A DNA stretch of 64,000 bases from JANNBN01 sp031385545 (GCA_031385545.1 JANNBN010000149.1:1-64000); one strand, 5' to 3'; counted from the stretch's first letter, positions 52,060 to 62,060 are shown. Translations and numbers: made by a program. Notes: generated by a model from the letters alone, not told the origin.

Positions 52060-54717
52060 CTACTTGCCAGCCTTTTTCGGAGGTGTGGACTTCTTGTCCG
52101 AAAGTTTGGCGATGGCTTGCTTTGTCGGGGTCGCAGTCTTGGCAGGCGCCTTTGCTGCTGCGGGTGCTTTTGCTGCTGCGGGTACCTTTGCTGCGGGTGC
52201 CTTTGCGGAAGACTTTGCCGCTGCTTTTGTTTGTGTGTTGGTCGATGCCTTGGCTGCTGACTTGGTTGCAGACTTGGCCGGTGCTTTGGCTGCTGAATTG
52301 TTGGCTGCCTTGGTTGGGGCGGCCACCGGCGCTTTGGTGGCCGCCTGTGTTCCAGTCTTTGCAGGTGCCTTGGTTGGTGCCTTGGTTGGTGCCTTGATGG
52401 GTGCTTCGAGGGCGGCTTTGGCTGCGGACTTGGCTGCACCTGCTTTGGCTGCTGCCTTGGTTCCTGCTTTGGCTGCAGCTTTCGTTCCTGCCGTAGCCGC
52501 CGCTTTTGCGGCCTCCTTGGTCGGGAGGGGTGCTTTGACGGCGGTTTTGGCTGCGGACTTTGCTGCTCCGGCTTTGGTCGCGGCCTTTGACGCAGATGCC
52601 TTTGCTGCGGCAACCTTGGTAGCTGCCTTGGACGTCTGCTTCGCTGGAGCCTGCTTGACCGCAGCCGGGGCCTTAACCGCAGCCGGGGCCTTGGCCGCTG
52701 CTGCCGCCTTCTTCTGAACGGGTGTCTTGGCTGGTGACTTCACAGGAGTCGACGCTTGCTTCGTGGCGTTACCAGCCTTGGTGGCTGCAGCCTTTGCCTG
52801 CTTGGCTGCCGTTGTTGCTTTTGAGGCCGCAGCCTTTGCTTGATTGGCGGCTGCTGCGGCCTTCGCAGCTTCTGCTCTCGTCGCTGCTTTTGCCTTCCTG
52901 TTCGCGGCGGTGGGGTTAGCTTTTGCGGCGGCTTGAGCGGCCGTCGCAGCGTTCGCGGCAGCTACGGCCTTTTTCGCTGCAGCTGCCGCTGCCTGTTGAG
53001 CTTTAGTTGCTGCTGCGGCGGTCTTCGCCGCTGCGGCTTTGGCTGCAGTCGGAGCAACGAGCGCAAGGGAGCGGGGTTTCGTCGTAGATGTGGGCGAGAC
53101 GGCTAGGCGTGTCGTCGGCGCGGCCGTGGTCGGGACAGCGGTGGTCGGTGAAGCAGTCGTCGGTCCTGCTGTGGTCGGCGCGCCGGTTGTTGCTGGCTGC
53201 GTCGGTTGCGATGCCGCGGCGGTGACTGGAGCCAGCAATACGGGTGCCTGTGTCGTTGCCGCAGTCGTCGTAACCGCAGTTGTCGGGGCGGCAGTTGTCG
53301 GGGCGGCAGTGGCCGGTGCTGCTGTGGTCGGCGCAGCCGTTGTTGGCGCTGCGGTGGTTGGTGCTGTGGTAGTCGGAGCCAATGTGGTTGCGACAGTGGT
53401 CGGAGTGGTCGTCGCAACGGTCGTCGGCGATGTGGTTGTGGTGCTTGTGGTCGTGCTTGAAGTTGTTGGTGCCAGCGTGGTGCTGGTCGTCGTTGGCTCT
53501 GTTGTGGTGGTGCTTGAAGTTGTTGGTGCCAGCGTGGTGGTGGTGCTCGTGGTCGTGCTGGTTGTGGTGGTACTTGTGGTGGTCGTGCTTGTGGTCGTCG
53601 TGCTGGTTGTCGTCGTGCTGGTTGTCGTCGTGGTCGGCGTGTTGAGCACGTTGGCCGTTCCCATGTTCACGTCGATCAAGTTTGTGGAACCTGCGGCCGC
53701 GCCGTTCGTCGCATCGCCCCAACAGCGGACCGCGCCCGTGCTGAGCACGACACACGTATTTGCCCAGCCGGCATCGACAGCAACCGCAGTTGCTCCACCG
53801 AGATTCACGTTCACGAGCCGCGACGATCCGGCCAGCTGGCCGGAGGCATCGGAGCCCCAGCAGCGCACGTTGCCATCGGTCAGCACGGCGCATGAGTGGC
53901 TACGCCCAGCGGCGATGTCAATCGCTGTTGCTCCACCCAAGTCAACGTCGGTAGAGATCGACGAGCCTCCGAGCGAACCACCGTCGTTCCATCCCCAACA
54001 CCGAACGCTGCCACCAACGAGGATGGCGCAGTAGTGCCAGTCGCCTGCTTCGATCTTCGAGACCTTCGGCCCGCCGAAGTTGATGTTGGTCGTTTGCGAC
54101 GAGCCGCCCAGCTGGCCTTCTGTGTTGTACCCCCAGCACCGGGCATCGTCGGTTGAAAGGACGACGCACGTGTTGTTGACGCTGGTGGCGACCTGCTTCA
54201 CGGTCACGCCGGGCTCGAAAACGACCGATGTCGTGAGCGATGAACCGCCGAGTTGGCCCGACGAGCTTTCGCCCCAGCAACGGAGTTCGTTGCCGGTCAC
54301 GATGGCACACGTGTGCGAGTTCGTGCTCGAAATCTGAGATGCGGTGATGCCGGTGCCGAAATTGATGTTCGTCGATTGGGTGGACCCACCCAACTCGGCC
54401 GTCGCAGTTCCCCAGCAACGCACGTTGCCATCCACGAGCAACGCGCATGAATGCGACCCCGAAGTCACCGCTGCTGCTCGTACGCCACCGAGGTCGACGT
54501 TCGAAGTCGGGGTACCGCCGCCCGTACCCAGCTGTCCGCCGTTGTTGAGACCCCAACAGCGAACGCCGCCGTCGGAAATCACGACACATGTCTGGTGTGC
54601 CGAGGCAAGGCGTTCGGAAACCGGACGTTGCAGATCGGCGGCGCCATTGGCCGGGTTGACGGCAAGCACCCCGAGCCCCGACAGCATGACGGCTGCAGCA
54701 ACGAAGATTTTGGACAT
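52060..54717 (-). CDS. Secreted RCC1-repeat protein with Thr-rich stalk and Ala/Lys-rich tail
   Basis: An 885-aa protein from the ATG at 54717. Residues 1-27 are a signal peptide (MSKIFVAAAVMLSGLGVLAV). Residues about 41-345 are seven RCC1-like repeats, each with a Cys before the strand and RCWG after it (e.g. CAVLTDGNVRCWGSDASGQL), so each blade probably has a disulfide. Residues about 360-545 are almost only Thr, Ser, Pro and Ala. Residues about 555-885 are a basic Ala/Lys/Pro tail like histone H1 or mycobacterial HupB (AKAPAKSATKSAAKAS). No anchor motif is seen. The repeats probably form a beta-propeller outside the cell; the tail may bind an anionic polymer such as DNA or wall glycan. An ATG at 54792 is an alternative start. 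Confidence 0.85.
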   Translation of the reverse strand: MSKIFVAAAVMLSGLGVLAVNPANGAADLQRPVSERLASAHQTCVVISDGGVRCWGLNNGGQLGTGGGTPTSNVDLGGVRAAAVTSGSHSCALLVDGNVRCWGTATAELGGSTQSTNINFGTGITASQISSTNSHTCAIVTGNELRCWGESSSGQLGGSSLTTSVVFEPGVTVKQVATSVNNTCVVLSTDDARCWGYNTEGQLGGSSQTTNINFGGPKVSKIEAGDWHYCAILVGGSVRCWGWNDGGSLGGSSISTDVDLGGATAIDIAAGRSHSCAVLTDGNVRCWGSDASGQLAGSSRLVNVNLGGATAVAVDAGWANTCVVLSTGAVRCWGDATNGAAAGSTNLIDVNMGTANVLNTPTTTTTSTTTTSTTTTSTTTTSTTTTSTTTSTTTTLAPTTSSTTTTEPTTTSTTLAPTTSSTTTSTTTTSPTTVATTTPTTVATTLAPTTTAPTTAAPTTAAPTTAAPATAAPTTAAPTTAVTTTAATTQAPVLLAPVTAAASQPTQPATTGAPTTAGPTTASPTTAVPTTAAPTTRLAVSPTSTTKPRSLALVAPTAAKAAAAKTAAAATKAQQAAAAAAKKAVAAANAATAAQAAAKANPTAANRKAKAATRAEAAKAAAAANQAKAAASKATTAAKQAKAAATKAGNATKQASTPVKSPAKTPVQKKAAAAAKAPAAVKAPAAVKQAPAKQTSKAATKVAAAKASASKAATKAGAAKSAAKTAVKAPLPTKEAAKAAATAGTKAAAKAGTKAAAKAGAAKSAAKAALEAPIKAPTKAPTKAPAKTGTQAATKAPVAAPTKAANNSAAKAPAKSATKSAAKASTNTQTKAAAKSSAKAPAAKVPAAAKAPAAAKAPAKTATPTKQAIAKLSDKKSTPPKKAGK

Positions 54718-55259
54718 TGTCGAAAGAGGCGACCTCCCGAAGCGCTGCTCTTGTATTGCAGCAATTTGGTTGGGCACATTTCCTATCGACATAGGTGACA
54801 CGTCGACACACTCTGAGTGAAACTTGACTCGATTGGTCACTTCGAATGTGTTGCACCTGAACCACAGTTCCGGTGAAAGTGGGATTTTTCGATCGCCAAA
54901 GTTGGCCGGTGACGTGGCTACCGGTGAGGGTGCCGCCGGCGGGTCGCGCTTCATATGCAGACGTAGGGGCCAGGTCCGCACCTGCGGTGACTTGTTCGCG
55001 GGCGTCGGCAACCATCACCAGTATCGAGTTCAACGTGTCTGCCAGCCGCCCGCCCATGACCTGCAGTATACATCATCCAATCGAACGTGTGTTCGTGATC
55101 TGTCACCTATCACCCCCGCAAACAGGGCCCTGGTCACCCGAACCACACCGGACAGTCGGCTCCGGATATCTCCTGCCATCCGCCCCCGTAAGGACCGGGG
55201 GCAGCTCCCGAACAGGGCTCGTTTGGCTCGGAGAGCACGCACTTCGCGAACATGGTCGT
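54718..55259. promoter_or_regulatory. 542-bp divergent intergenic region
   Basis: No convincing gene lies here; open frames on both strands are continuations of the flanking genes. It must hold promoters for the RCC1-like gene (minus) and the acyl-CoA dehydrogenase (plus). Visible are a palindrome CGAAC-gtgt-GTTCG (55082-55095) and AT-richer stretches near 54745-54850 (e.g. TTGTATTGCAGCAATTTGG, TTGACTCGATTGG). No terminator, tRNA or repeat was seen. Confidence 0.45.
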
Positions 55260-56600
55260 ATGTCCATGACCACCGCGACTGCAACGGCCGCCAAAACCGC
55301 CAAACAAGCCAACACTGACAGCAGCGAACTTGTCGATGAACTGCGGAGTTGGCTGACGGAGAACTGGGATGCCGACCTTACCGTCGCGCAGTGGTGGGAA
55401 CGCCTGGGCCTCGCAGGATGGGCGGCACCAACACTGCCGACCACCGCATTCGGTCGTGGCCTCACCCGCAACGACGGCGTTCTGGTGGGCAACGAGATCG
55501 CCATCTTCGGTGCACTTGGCGCACCCACCGGTCTTGGCATGCTGCTCGCCGCTCCGACCATTGCGATGCACGGCAACCAGGACCAGATCGAGCGGTACGT
55601 GAGACCAATCGTCACCGGTCAGGCTGCGTGGTGTCAGATGTTCAGCGAACCAGGGGCGGGGTCGGACCTGGCGGGCCTCACCACCAAAGCCGTGCAGGAC
55701 GGTGACGAATGGTTCGTGAACGGGCAAAAGGTGTGGACGTCCAGCGGCCACCTCGCCGACATGGGGATGCTCATCGCGCGTACTAACCCCGAGGCACCCA
55801 AGCACCAGGGCATCACCTACTTCGCGTGCGATATGAAGCAGCCGGGCATAGATATTCGGCCGCTGAAAGAGATGACGGGACGTGCGCTGTTCAACGAGGT
55901 GTTCCTGACCGATGCACGCGTCGAGGGCAACTCCATGATCGGCGACCTCAACAACGGCTGGGCCGTGGCCAACACCACTCTGAACTTCGAACGGGCCGGT
56001 CTCGGATCAGGCGGCGGGCATGGTGGTTCGACGGCCATCGCCGGACAGATCGCAGGTGATCTTCATAAGCGCGCTGGAGATTTCATCGGAACCCGCAGGG
56101 GTGGTGGTGGAGGCGCTCAGTTCGCAGGAGCTGTCGGCATGCTCACGAAGCTGGCGCAGGCGACCGGGGCAGCCGCAGACCCCACCGTGCGCCAGGAATT
56201 GATGAAGCTCCACACGCTCCAGGAGATCGGGCGATACAACAACCTGCGGGTCAAGGCCGAACGGGCGAAGGGCCGAGACATCCCTGGCATGCCCAACATC
56301 TCCAAGCTGTCCATGAGCGACATGATGCGCCTGCAGCGAGATCTGGGAATGCGCCTCGCGGGCCCGTCGGGGACGCTCCATAGCTATGACTCGGCTGGGC
56401 GAGAAGTGCTCAACGCGGCGACCGGCAATCCGATGCTCGCCCTGATTACCGAGATGGCTCTGTTCGCCCAGGCACCGCCCATCTACGGCGGCACGGACCA
56501 GGTGCAGAAGAACATCCTCGGCGAGCGGGTGCTCGGCCTCCCCAAAGACGCTGGCATCGACGCAAAGTCACCCTTCTCCCAGCTGCCGAAGAACACCTGA
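55260..56600 (+). CDS. Acyl-CoA dehydrogenase family protein
   Basis: A 446-aa flavoenzyme with WCQMFSEPGAGSDLAGLTTK (the FAD/substrate loop), GDEWFVNGQKVWTSSGHLAD, LFNEVFLTDARVEGNSMIGD and the C-terminal IYGGTDQVQKNILGERVLGL. The GGTDQ-type tail helix is that of the FadE family. Length (446) is above the usual 380-400, with a Gly-rich insertion (TRRGGGGGAQFAG) around residue 282. Substrate unknown. ATG at 55260 or 55266. Confidence 0.9.
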   Translation: MSMTTATATAAKTAKQANTDSSELVDELRSWLTENWDADLTVAQWWERLGLAGWAAPTLPTTAFGRGLTRNDGVLVGNEIAIFGALGAPTGLGMLLAAPTIAMHGNQDQIERYVRPIVTGQAAWCQMFSEPGAGSDLAGLTTKAVQDGDEWFVNGQKVWTSSGHLADMGMLIARTNPEAPKHQGITYFACDMKQPGIDIRPLKEMTGRALFNEVFLTDARVEGNSMIGDLNNGWAVANTTLNFERAGLGSGGGHGGSTAIAGQIAGDLHKRAGDFIGTRRGGGGGAQFAGAVGMLTKLAQATGAAADPTVRQELMKLHTLQEIGRYNNLRVKAERAKGRDIPGMPNISKLSMSDMMRLQRDLGMRLAGPSGTLHSYDSAGREVLNAATGNPMLALITEMALFAQAPPIYGGTDQVQKNILGERVLGLPKDAGIDAKSPFSQLPKNT

Positions 56601-56693
56601 CCGGCTCCCGCCGATCCCGCCTTATCGCGATGGCGCCAAACCGAGTGAGCGGCTGAGCGGTCGTGGGAGCGCGCTGGTACGGTCGGGAGGGTC

Positions 56694-58085
56694 ATGAGTG
56701 TTCACGCAGACGCCGCAGCTCGCGCGACAACCTGGACGGTGCTGGACCCGTGCACCGCTCAGGAGATCCGTACCGTCGACCTGGCAACGCCGTCAGACGT
56801 GGACGCGGCGGTTACCCGAGCAACGGTGGCGCAGCACCGCTGGGCGGGCCTCACGACGCAGGACCGCTGCCGCCAGCTTCGTCGCTTCGCCCGCGCGGTC
56901 GAGGAACACGGTGAGGAGCTCGCGCAACTCGAGGCCCTCAACTGCGGCAAGCCGATCGGCAACGCTCGATGGGAGGCACAGGCAACGGCGGATGCGCTCA
57001 GCTACTACGCCGCTGCGGTCGAACACCATCGTGGCACCACGTTGCCGTGGAACGACGGGCTGGCCCTCACCATCCACGAACCGCTCGGCGTGGTGGGGGC
57101 CATCGTGCCGTGGAACTTTCCGATGCTCATTGCAGCGTGGAAGATCGGGCCGGCCCTGGCGTGCGGTAACGCGCTCATCCTGAAACCGAGCGAGATGACG
57201 CCGCTCACGGCTGTGCGTCTCGGTGAGCTGGCGCTCGATGCCGGTCTCCCGCAACACCTGTTGCAGGTCCTCGTGGGAACCGGTCCGGTGGTCGGTCAGG
57301 CGATGGTGGAACACCCTGGCATCGCCAAGATCGGCTTTACCGGGTCCACTGCCACCGGCAAGCAGATCATGCGTTCTGCGGTCGACTCGCTGAAACGCGT
57401 CACGCTCGAACTCGGCGGCAAGAGCGCCAACATCGTGTTCGCGGATGCAGACCTGGAAAAGGCAGCGGCGGCCATCCCCGGGGCGATCTACGACAATTCG
57501 GGACAGGACTGCTGTGCTCGTGGCCGAATCCTGGTCGAGGCGTCGGTCCATGACCGCTTCGTCGGGATGGTGGTTGCAGTCAGCAAAGACATCAAGGTCG
57601 GCACGCCCGACGACCCGGACGCCTACATGGGCCCGCTCATCAGTGCGCAACACCTGGCAAAGGTGCGGTCCTTCGACGGTGAAGGCGATGTTGCATTCCG
57701 GGGGACCACCCCGGCCGGGCCGGGGTTCTGGTTCCCGCCGACCGTTGTCACGGGTGTCAGCCGAACTGGCCGCCTGGCAACCGAAGAGGTCTTCGGGCCT
57801 GTCGTGGCGGTCCTTCCGTTCACGGACGAAGCCGATGCAGCAGCCCTGGCGAATGCAACGGTGTACGGCCTCTCTGGCAGCATCTGGACCGGGGACACTG
57901 CCAAGGCCTTGCGCATGGCAAGAGCGGTTCAGAGCGGTACCCTCGGGGTGAACTCCAACTCGTCGGTGCGGTACTCCATGCCGTTCGGCGGTTTCAAGCA
58001 GTCAGGGATCGGCCGAGACCTCGGTGTCGATGCGCTTGCGCACTATTCCGAGACCAAGACGGTGTTCATCTCGACTGCTCCCTAG
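56694..58085 (+). CDS. Aldehyde dehydrogenase (betaine/aminoaldehyde type)
   Basis: A 463-aa NAD(P)-dependent aldehyde dehydrogenase with VGAIVPWNFPMLIAAWKIGP, ALILKPSEMTPLTAVRL, the nucleotide-binding GFTGSTATGK, general base Glu239 (LELGGKSAN) and nucleophile Cys273 (SGQDCCARGR). The sequence is closest in feel to betaine-aldehyde and 4-aminobutyraldehyde dehydrogenases. It is followed by SDR, glutamine-synthetase-like and permease genes, suggesting oxidation of an aminoaldehyde. Confidence 0.93.
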   Translation: MSVHADAAARATTWTVLDPCTAQEIRTVDLATPSDVDAAVTRATVAQHRWAGLTTQDRCRQLRRFARAVEEHGEELAQLEALNCGKPIGNARWEAQATADALSYYAAAVEHHRGTTLPWNDGLALTIHEPLGVVGAIVPWNFPMLIAAWKIGPALACGNALILKPSEMTPLTAVRLGELALDAGLPQHLLQVLVGTGPVVGQAMVEHPGIAKIGFTGSTATGKQIMRSAVDSLKRVTLELGGKSANIVFADADLEKAAAAIPGAIYDNSGQDCCARGRILVEASVHDRFVGMVVAVSKDIKVGTPDDPDAYMGPLISAQHLAKVRSFDGEGDVAFRGTTPAGPGFWFPPTVVTGVSRTGRLATEEVFGPVVAVLPFTDEADAAALANATVYGLSGSIWTGDTAKALRMARAVQSGTLGVNSNSSVRYSMPFGGFKQSGIGRDLGVDALAHYSETKTVFISTAP

Positions 58086-58174
58086 GGTTTGCGCCCTGGT
58101 TCCGGCAGCGGAACAAACTACGTACACATACAGCAACTCAACATCAGACACCGGAAAGACGGACAGGAACATAC

Positions 58175-58948
58175 ATGGCTGATCGATTGTCCGGCAAGGT
58201 TGCACTGATCACCGGGGCCGCAAGCGGTCTTGGCCGGGTGGCAGCCGAGCTGTTCGCAGCGGAGGGCGCTGCAGTCGTCATCGCCGACATCACCGATGGA
58301 ACAGAAGCTGTCAGCGCCATCGCTGCAGCCGGAGGACGGGCGTCATACGTCGCGTGCGATGTGCGTGACGACAACAGCGTAAAGGCCGCAATCGACCACG
58401 CGGTAGCCACATTCGGTGGGCTCCATGTCCTGTACAACAATGCCGGCATTTCACCCGGCGATGACGACGGTGTGGTGAACACCGCAGACTCCACGTGGGA
58501 CATAACGCTCGACGTCAACGTGACCGGCGTGGCGCGTTGCTGTCGGCACGGCATTCCGGCGATGCTCGCATCGGGCGGTGGCAGCATCATCAACGTGGCC
58601 AGTTTCGTCGCCCATGTCGGAGCAGCCACCCCGCAGGTTGCGTACACCGCTTCGAAGGGTGCTGTGCTGGCGATGACGCGCGAGATCGCTGTCATCCACG
58701 CCCGGCAGGGCATCCGTGTCAACGCGCTGTGCCCGGGCCCGGTCCTCACTCCGCTGCTTGCAAAATTCCTGTCCGACGATGCAAAACGCCAACGCCGTCT
58801 GGTCCATATACCGATGGGCCGCTTCGGTGAGGCGATCGAGATCGCCAAAGGTGCCTTGTTCCTGGCATCCGACGATTCGTCGTTCATGACCGGCCAGTCG
58901 TTGCTCATCGACGGCGGCATCACCGCCGCGTACACAACACCCGAGTAG
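58175..58948 (+). CDS. Short-chain dehydrogenase/reductase
   Basis: A 257-aa classical SDR with the cofactor motif TGAASGLG (13-20), the NNAG motif (88-91) and the catalytic triad Ser143, Tyr157, Lys161 (YTASKGA). Asp38 after the second strand suggests NAD(H) preference. SD AGGA before the ATG. It sits between the aldehyde dehydrogenase and the glutamine-synthetase-like gene, probably oxidising a hydroxyl intermediate of the same pathway. Confidence 0.93.
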   Translation: MADRLSGKVALITGAASGLGRVAAELFAAEGAAVVIADITDGTEAVSAIAAAGGRASYVACDVRDDNSVKAAIDHAVATFGGLHVLYNNAGISPGDDDGVVNTADSTWDITLDVNVTGVARCCRHGIPAMLASGGGSIINVASFVAHVGAATPQVAYTASKGAVLAMTREIAVIHARQGIRVNALCPGPVLTPLLAKFLSDDAKRQRRLVHIPMGRFGEAIEIAKGALFLASDDSSFMTGQSLLIDGGITAAYTTPE

Positions 58949-58968
58949 TACACGCACAAGGGAAATCC

Positions 58969-60336
58969 ATGGCACCGAACACGCACATCCCGCACGAACA
59001 GCTTGAGGCCGATATCGCCGATGGTCGCATCGACACGGTGATCGCCGCGTTCGGCGACTTCCACGGGCGCCTGATCGGTAAGCGCACAGATGGTCAGTTC
59101 TACCTCGATGTCGTTGCCGAAGAGGGAACGGAGAATTGTGACTATCTCATCGCATGCGATATCGACAACAACCCGGTTCCGGGCTTTCGCTTCACCAGCT
59201 ACGACCAGGGTTATGGCGACATGCGTGGTGTGGTCGACCGTTCCACGGTGCGCTACCTTCCGTGGCTCGAGAAGACCGCTGTGGTGCTGCTCGACCTTGT
59301 TGACGTCGATACAGGCGACCCGATCGAAGAGTCGCCGAGGCGCATCCTGCAACGCCAGGCCGAGGCCGCGCTGGCCCATGGGTACACGGCCAAGATCGGA
59401 TCGGAGATCGAGTTCTTCCTCTTCAAGGAGACCTACGACGAAGCGAACGCCCGGGGGTATGTCGGCCTGACTCCCAACTCGCCGTATGTGGAGGATTATC
59501 ACATCCTCCAGACGACCAAGGAGGAGAACGTCCTTGGTGCGATCCGGCGTGGCCTGCGAGACGCGGGCATGCCCGTCGAGTTCTCCAAGGGTGAGGCTGG
59601 CAAGGGCCAGCACGAACTCAACCTCACGTACCAAACGGCTGTCGAGATGGCCGATACCAACCTGCTGTTCAAGAACGCGGTCAAAGAGATCGCCCTGTTC
59701 AACGGCCGCTCCGCCTGTTTCATGGCGAAGCCGCACTTCGACGACGCGGGCTCGTCGTGCCACATCCACTCGTCGCTGTGGGACAGCCAGCACAGCTTGA
59801 TGTACGACCATGACGCGCACGGGATGAGCGATGTGTTCCGCTGGTACATCGGCGGGCAGATCAAAGCGGCACGAGAGTTTTCGTTGATGACTGCGCCGAC
59901 CATCAACAGCTACCGGCGGTTCCAGCCTGGGTCGTGGGCGCCAACCGGGATTGGATGGGCCACCGACAATCGAACGCTCGGTTTCCGGGTCGTCGGCCAC
60001 GGGAACGGTATGCGCGTAGAGAATCGCATCCCAGGGGCCGACGCCAACAGCTACCACGCGTTCGCGGCAACAATCGCTGCCGGGCTGCACGGGATTGAGA
60101 ACCGGATCGAGCCACCGGATCCGTACCTCGGCAACGGTTACACCGCAGCCGACATCGAGCGGATCCCATCAACGTTCAACGAAGCCATGGAACTGTGGCA
60201 GCAGTCTGCATTGGCGAAGGAATGCTTCGGTGAGGATGTGCACCACCACGTGCTCAACTTCGCGCGCGACGAGTGGCGCGCGTGGGGCGCCACGGTCACC
60301 ACATGGGAACGGGCGCGGTACTTCGAGCGCATCTGA
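58969..60336 (+). CDS. Glutamine synthetase-like gamma-glutamyl ligase
   Basis: A 455-aa member of the glutamine synthetase fold: KIGSEIEFFLF (metal Glu ligands), EFSKGEAGKGQHELNLTY, CFMAKPHFDDAGSSCHIHSS (catalytic loop) and NSYRRFQPGSWAPTGIGWAT, then VENRIPGADANSYHAFAATI. It differs from housekeeping GlnA and lacks the adenylylation-site tail, matching the group that couples glutamate to amines (PuuA, GlnA3, GlnA4). The permease and aldehyde dehydrogenase nearby fit gamma-glutamylated amine catabolism. The amine (ethanolamine, a polyamine or a methylated amine) cannot be fixed from sequence. Confidence 0.9.
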   Translation: MAPNTHIPHEQLEADIADGRIDTVIAAFGDFHGRLIGKRTDGQFYLDVVAEEGTENCDYLIACDIDNNPVPGFRFTSYDQGYGDMRGVVDRSTVRYLPWLEKTAVVLLDLVDVDTGDPIEESPRRILQRQAEAALAHGYTAKIGSEIEFFLFKETYDEANARGYVGLTPNSPYVEDYHILQTTKEENVLGAIRRGLRDAGMPVEFSKGEAGKGQHELNLTYQTAVEMADTNLLFKNAVKEIALFNGRSACFMAKPHFDDAGSSCHIHSSLWDSQHSLMYDHDAHGMSDVFRWYIGGQIKAAREFSLMTAPTINSYRRFQPGSWAPTGIGWATDNRTLGFRVVGHGNGMRVENRIPGADANSYHAFAATIAAGLHGIENRIEPPDPYLGNGYTAADIERIPSTFNEAMELWQQSALAKECFGEDVHHHVLNFARDEWRAWGATVTTWERARYFERI

Positions 60337-60488
60337 TGGTGCATGACTCGGCACTGCAGCCGCGTAAATCTTGCGTTCCGCTCGGCGCGGTTCAGTGGCC
60401 CTATGGAATACTCCGGGCACCGCCATGATGGGCGCGACGTCTGGCGCATGCCGACGAGGTCGCCGTCACCACACCAAGGGAGACATGC

Positions 60489-62060
60489 GTGTCTGCTTCC
60501 ACCGGACCATCGCAGGACAGCGTCCACGACGCCGATCGTGACCAGCTCCATTCCCTGGGCTACGCCCAGGAACTGCATCGGGGAATGGGCACGTTCTCGA
60601 ACTTTGCGATCAGCTTCTCCATCATCTCGATCCTCGCCGGAGCGCTGACCAGCTTCTCGCTCGGGATGTTCGCCGGCGGCCCCCGCGTGATCCTGTTGGG
60701 TTGGGTCATCGTGGGCATCGGCGCGCTGGCAGTCGGTGCGGCAATGGGTGAGATCTGCTCGGCCTACCCAACAGCGGGCGGTCTGTACTACTGGTCGGCA
60801 AAACTGGCACGCAAGAACGGCGCCGCCTGGTCGTGGTTCACGGGCTGGTTCAACCTCGTCGGCCAGATCGGTGTGATTGCGTCTGTTGACTGGGCTCTGG
60901 CCAACTACGTGCTTTACAGCTTCAAGTTGTTGGGCTGGGACAGCCTGCGGCCCACCAAGTGGACGGTCTACGTGACCTATCTCATCCTGTTGGCCATCCA
61001 TGGCCTGCTCAACACGTTCGGTGTCAACCTGGTGAAGAAGCTCGGTGACATCAGCGTGTGGTGGCACGTGGCCGGTGTAGCAGTCATCGTGCTCGCGCTC
61101 CTGACCCTTGGAAAGAACAAGACCGGCACCACGGGGATCTTCGCGTTCAAGAACTCGACTGGCTGGAGCTTCCCCGGTTCCGGCATCTACGTGTTCCTGG
61201 TCGGCCTCCTGCTGGCGCAGTACACGATTACGGGGTTCGATGCCTCGGCGCACGTCAGCGAGGAGACGAAGGGAGCAGCGACCAGTGCGCCGAAAGCCAT
61301 CGTGCGGTCGATCTGGATCTCGGCGATCGCAGCGTTGCTGATGAACGGTGCCATGCTGCTGGCGATGCCGAAGGGCAAGTACGACGAGATCGCGGCCGGC
61401 GGCATTCTTGCCGGTGCGCTGGTGTTCACAACGGCGATCACCGGGTTCGTGGGAAAGCTGCTTGTGATCATCGCAACCGTCGGACAGTTCTTCTGCGGGA
61501 TGGCATCGGTCACCGCCAACAGCCGCATGATCTACGCGTTCTCGCGTGACAAAGGGCTGCCCGGTTCGTCGCTGTGGCACAAGATCAACCCGCGCACCCG
61601 CACGCCGACGAACTCGATCTGGTTCGGCATCGTGCTGTCAGCGCTCGCCGGTGCGCTCACCCTGCTGCCCACCAAGAGAGGCGTCCCCGTGGCGTTCTTC
61701 GCGCTGACCCTCATGTGCGTGATCGGGCTCTACATCAGTTACATCATCCCCGTGTTCTTGCGGTTGCGAAATCCTGATTTCAAGCAGGGGCCATGGAACC
61801 TGGGTTCGCGCAGCAAGCTGGTCGGCTGGTTCGCTGTGGCGTACGTGCTGGTGATCTGCCTCGTCGGCCTGCTGCCACAGTTCGTTCCGTGGAACAAGTG
61901 GGAGACGGCCAACCTCACGCTTCCGGTGATCGGTGGGATTGCAATCGCTGTCGGCATCTGGTGGGTGGCTTCGGCCAACAAGTGGTTCTCCGGACCCATG
62001 GTCCAGGGTTCACGCGAAGAGCTGTTGGCGATCGAGCGGGAGCTCGACGCGCTCGGCTGA
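60489..62060 (+). CDS. APC-family amino acid/amine permease
   Basis: A 523-aa transporter with about 12 membrane spans. It begins with ELHRGMGTFSNFAISFSIIS, a start common to amino-acid/amine permeases, and carries EICSAYPTAGGLYYWSAKLA, DASAHVSEETKGAATSAPKA and VTANSRMIYAFSRDKGLPGS. The YPTAGGLY and SEET motifs belong to the amino acid/choline transporter (ACT) subgroup (GABA, choline and ethanolamine uptake). GTG start with an AAGGGAG ribosome-binding site. Probably imports the amine handled by the preceding genes. Confidence 0.92.
   Translation: MSASTGPSQDSVHDADRDQLHSLGYAQELHRGMGTFSNFAISFSIISILAGALTSFSLGMFAGGPRVILLGWVIVGIGALAVGAAMGEICSAYPTAGGLYYWSAKLARKNGAAWSWFTGWFNLVGQIGVIASVDWALANYVLYSFKLLGWDSLRPTKWTVYVTYLILLAIHGLLNTFGVNLVKKLGDISVWWHVAGVAVIVLALLTLGKNKTGTTGIFAFKNSTGWSFPGSGIYVFLVGLLLAQYTITGFDASAHVSEETKGAATSAPKAIVRSIWISAIAALLMNGAMLLAMPKGKYDEIAAGGILAGALVFTTAITGFVGKLLVIIATVGQFFCGMASVTANSRMIYAFSRDKGLPGSSLWHKINPRTRTPTNSIWFGIVLSALAGALTLLPTKRGVPVAFFALTLMCVIGLYISYIIPVFLRLRNPDFKQGPWNLGSRSKLVGWFAVAYVLVICLVGLLPQFVPWNKWETANLTLPVIGGIAIAVGIWWVASANKWFSGPMVQGSREELLAIERELDALG

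Noticed and set aside
53039..54034. A 331-codon plus-strand frame opposite the RCC1-like gene
   Set aside because: Its valine/glycine repeats are the complement of the Thr-rich and Cys-Trp-Gly repeats of the real gene; no start signal.
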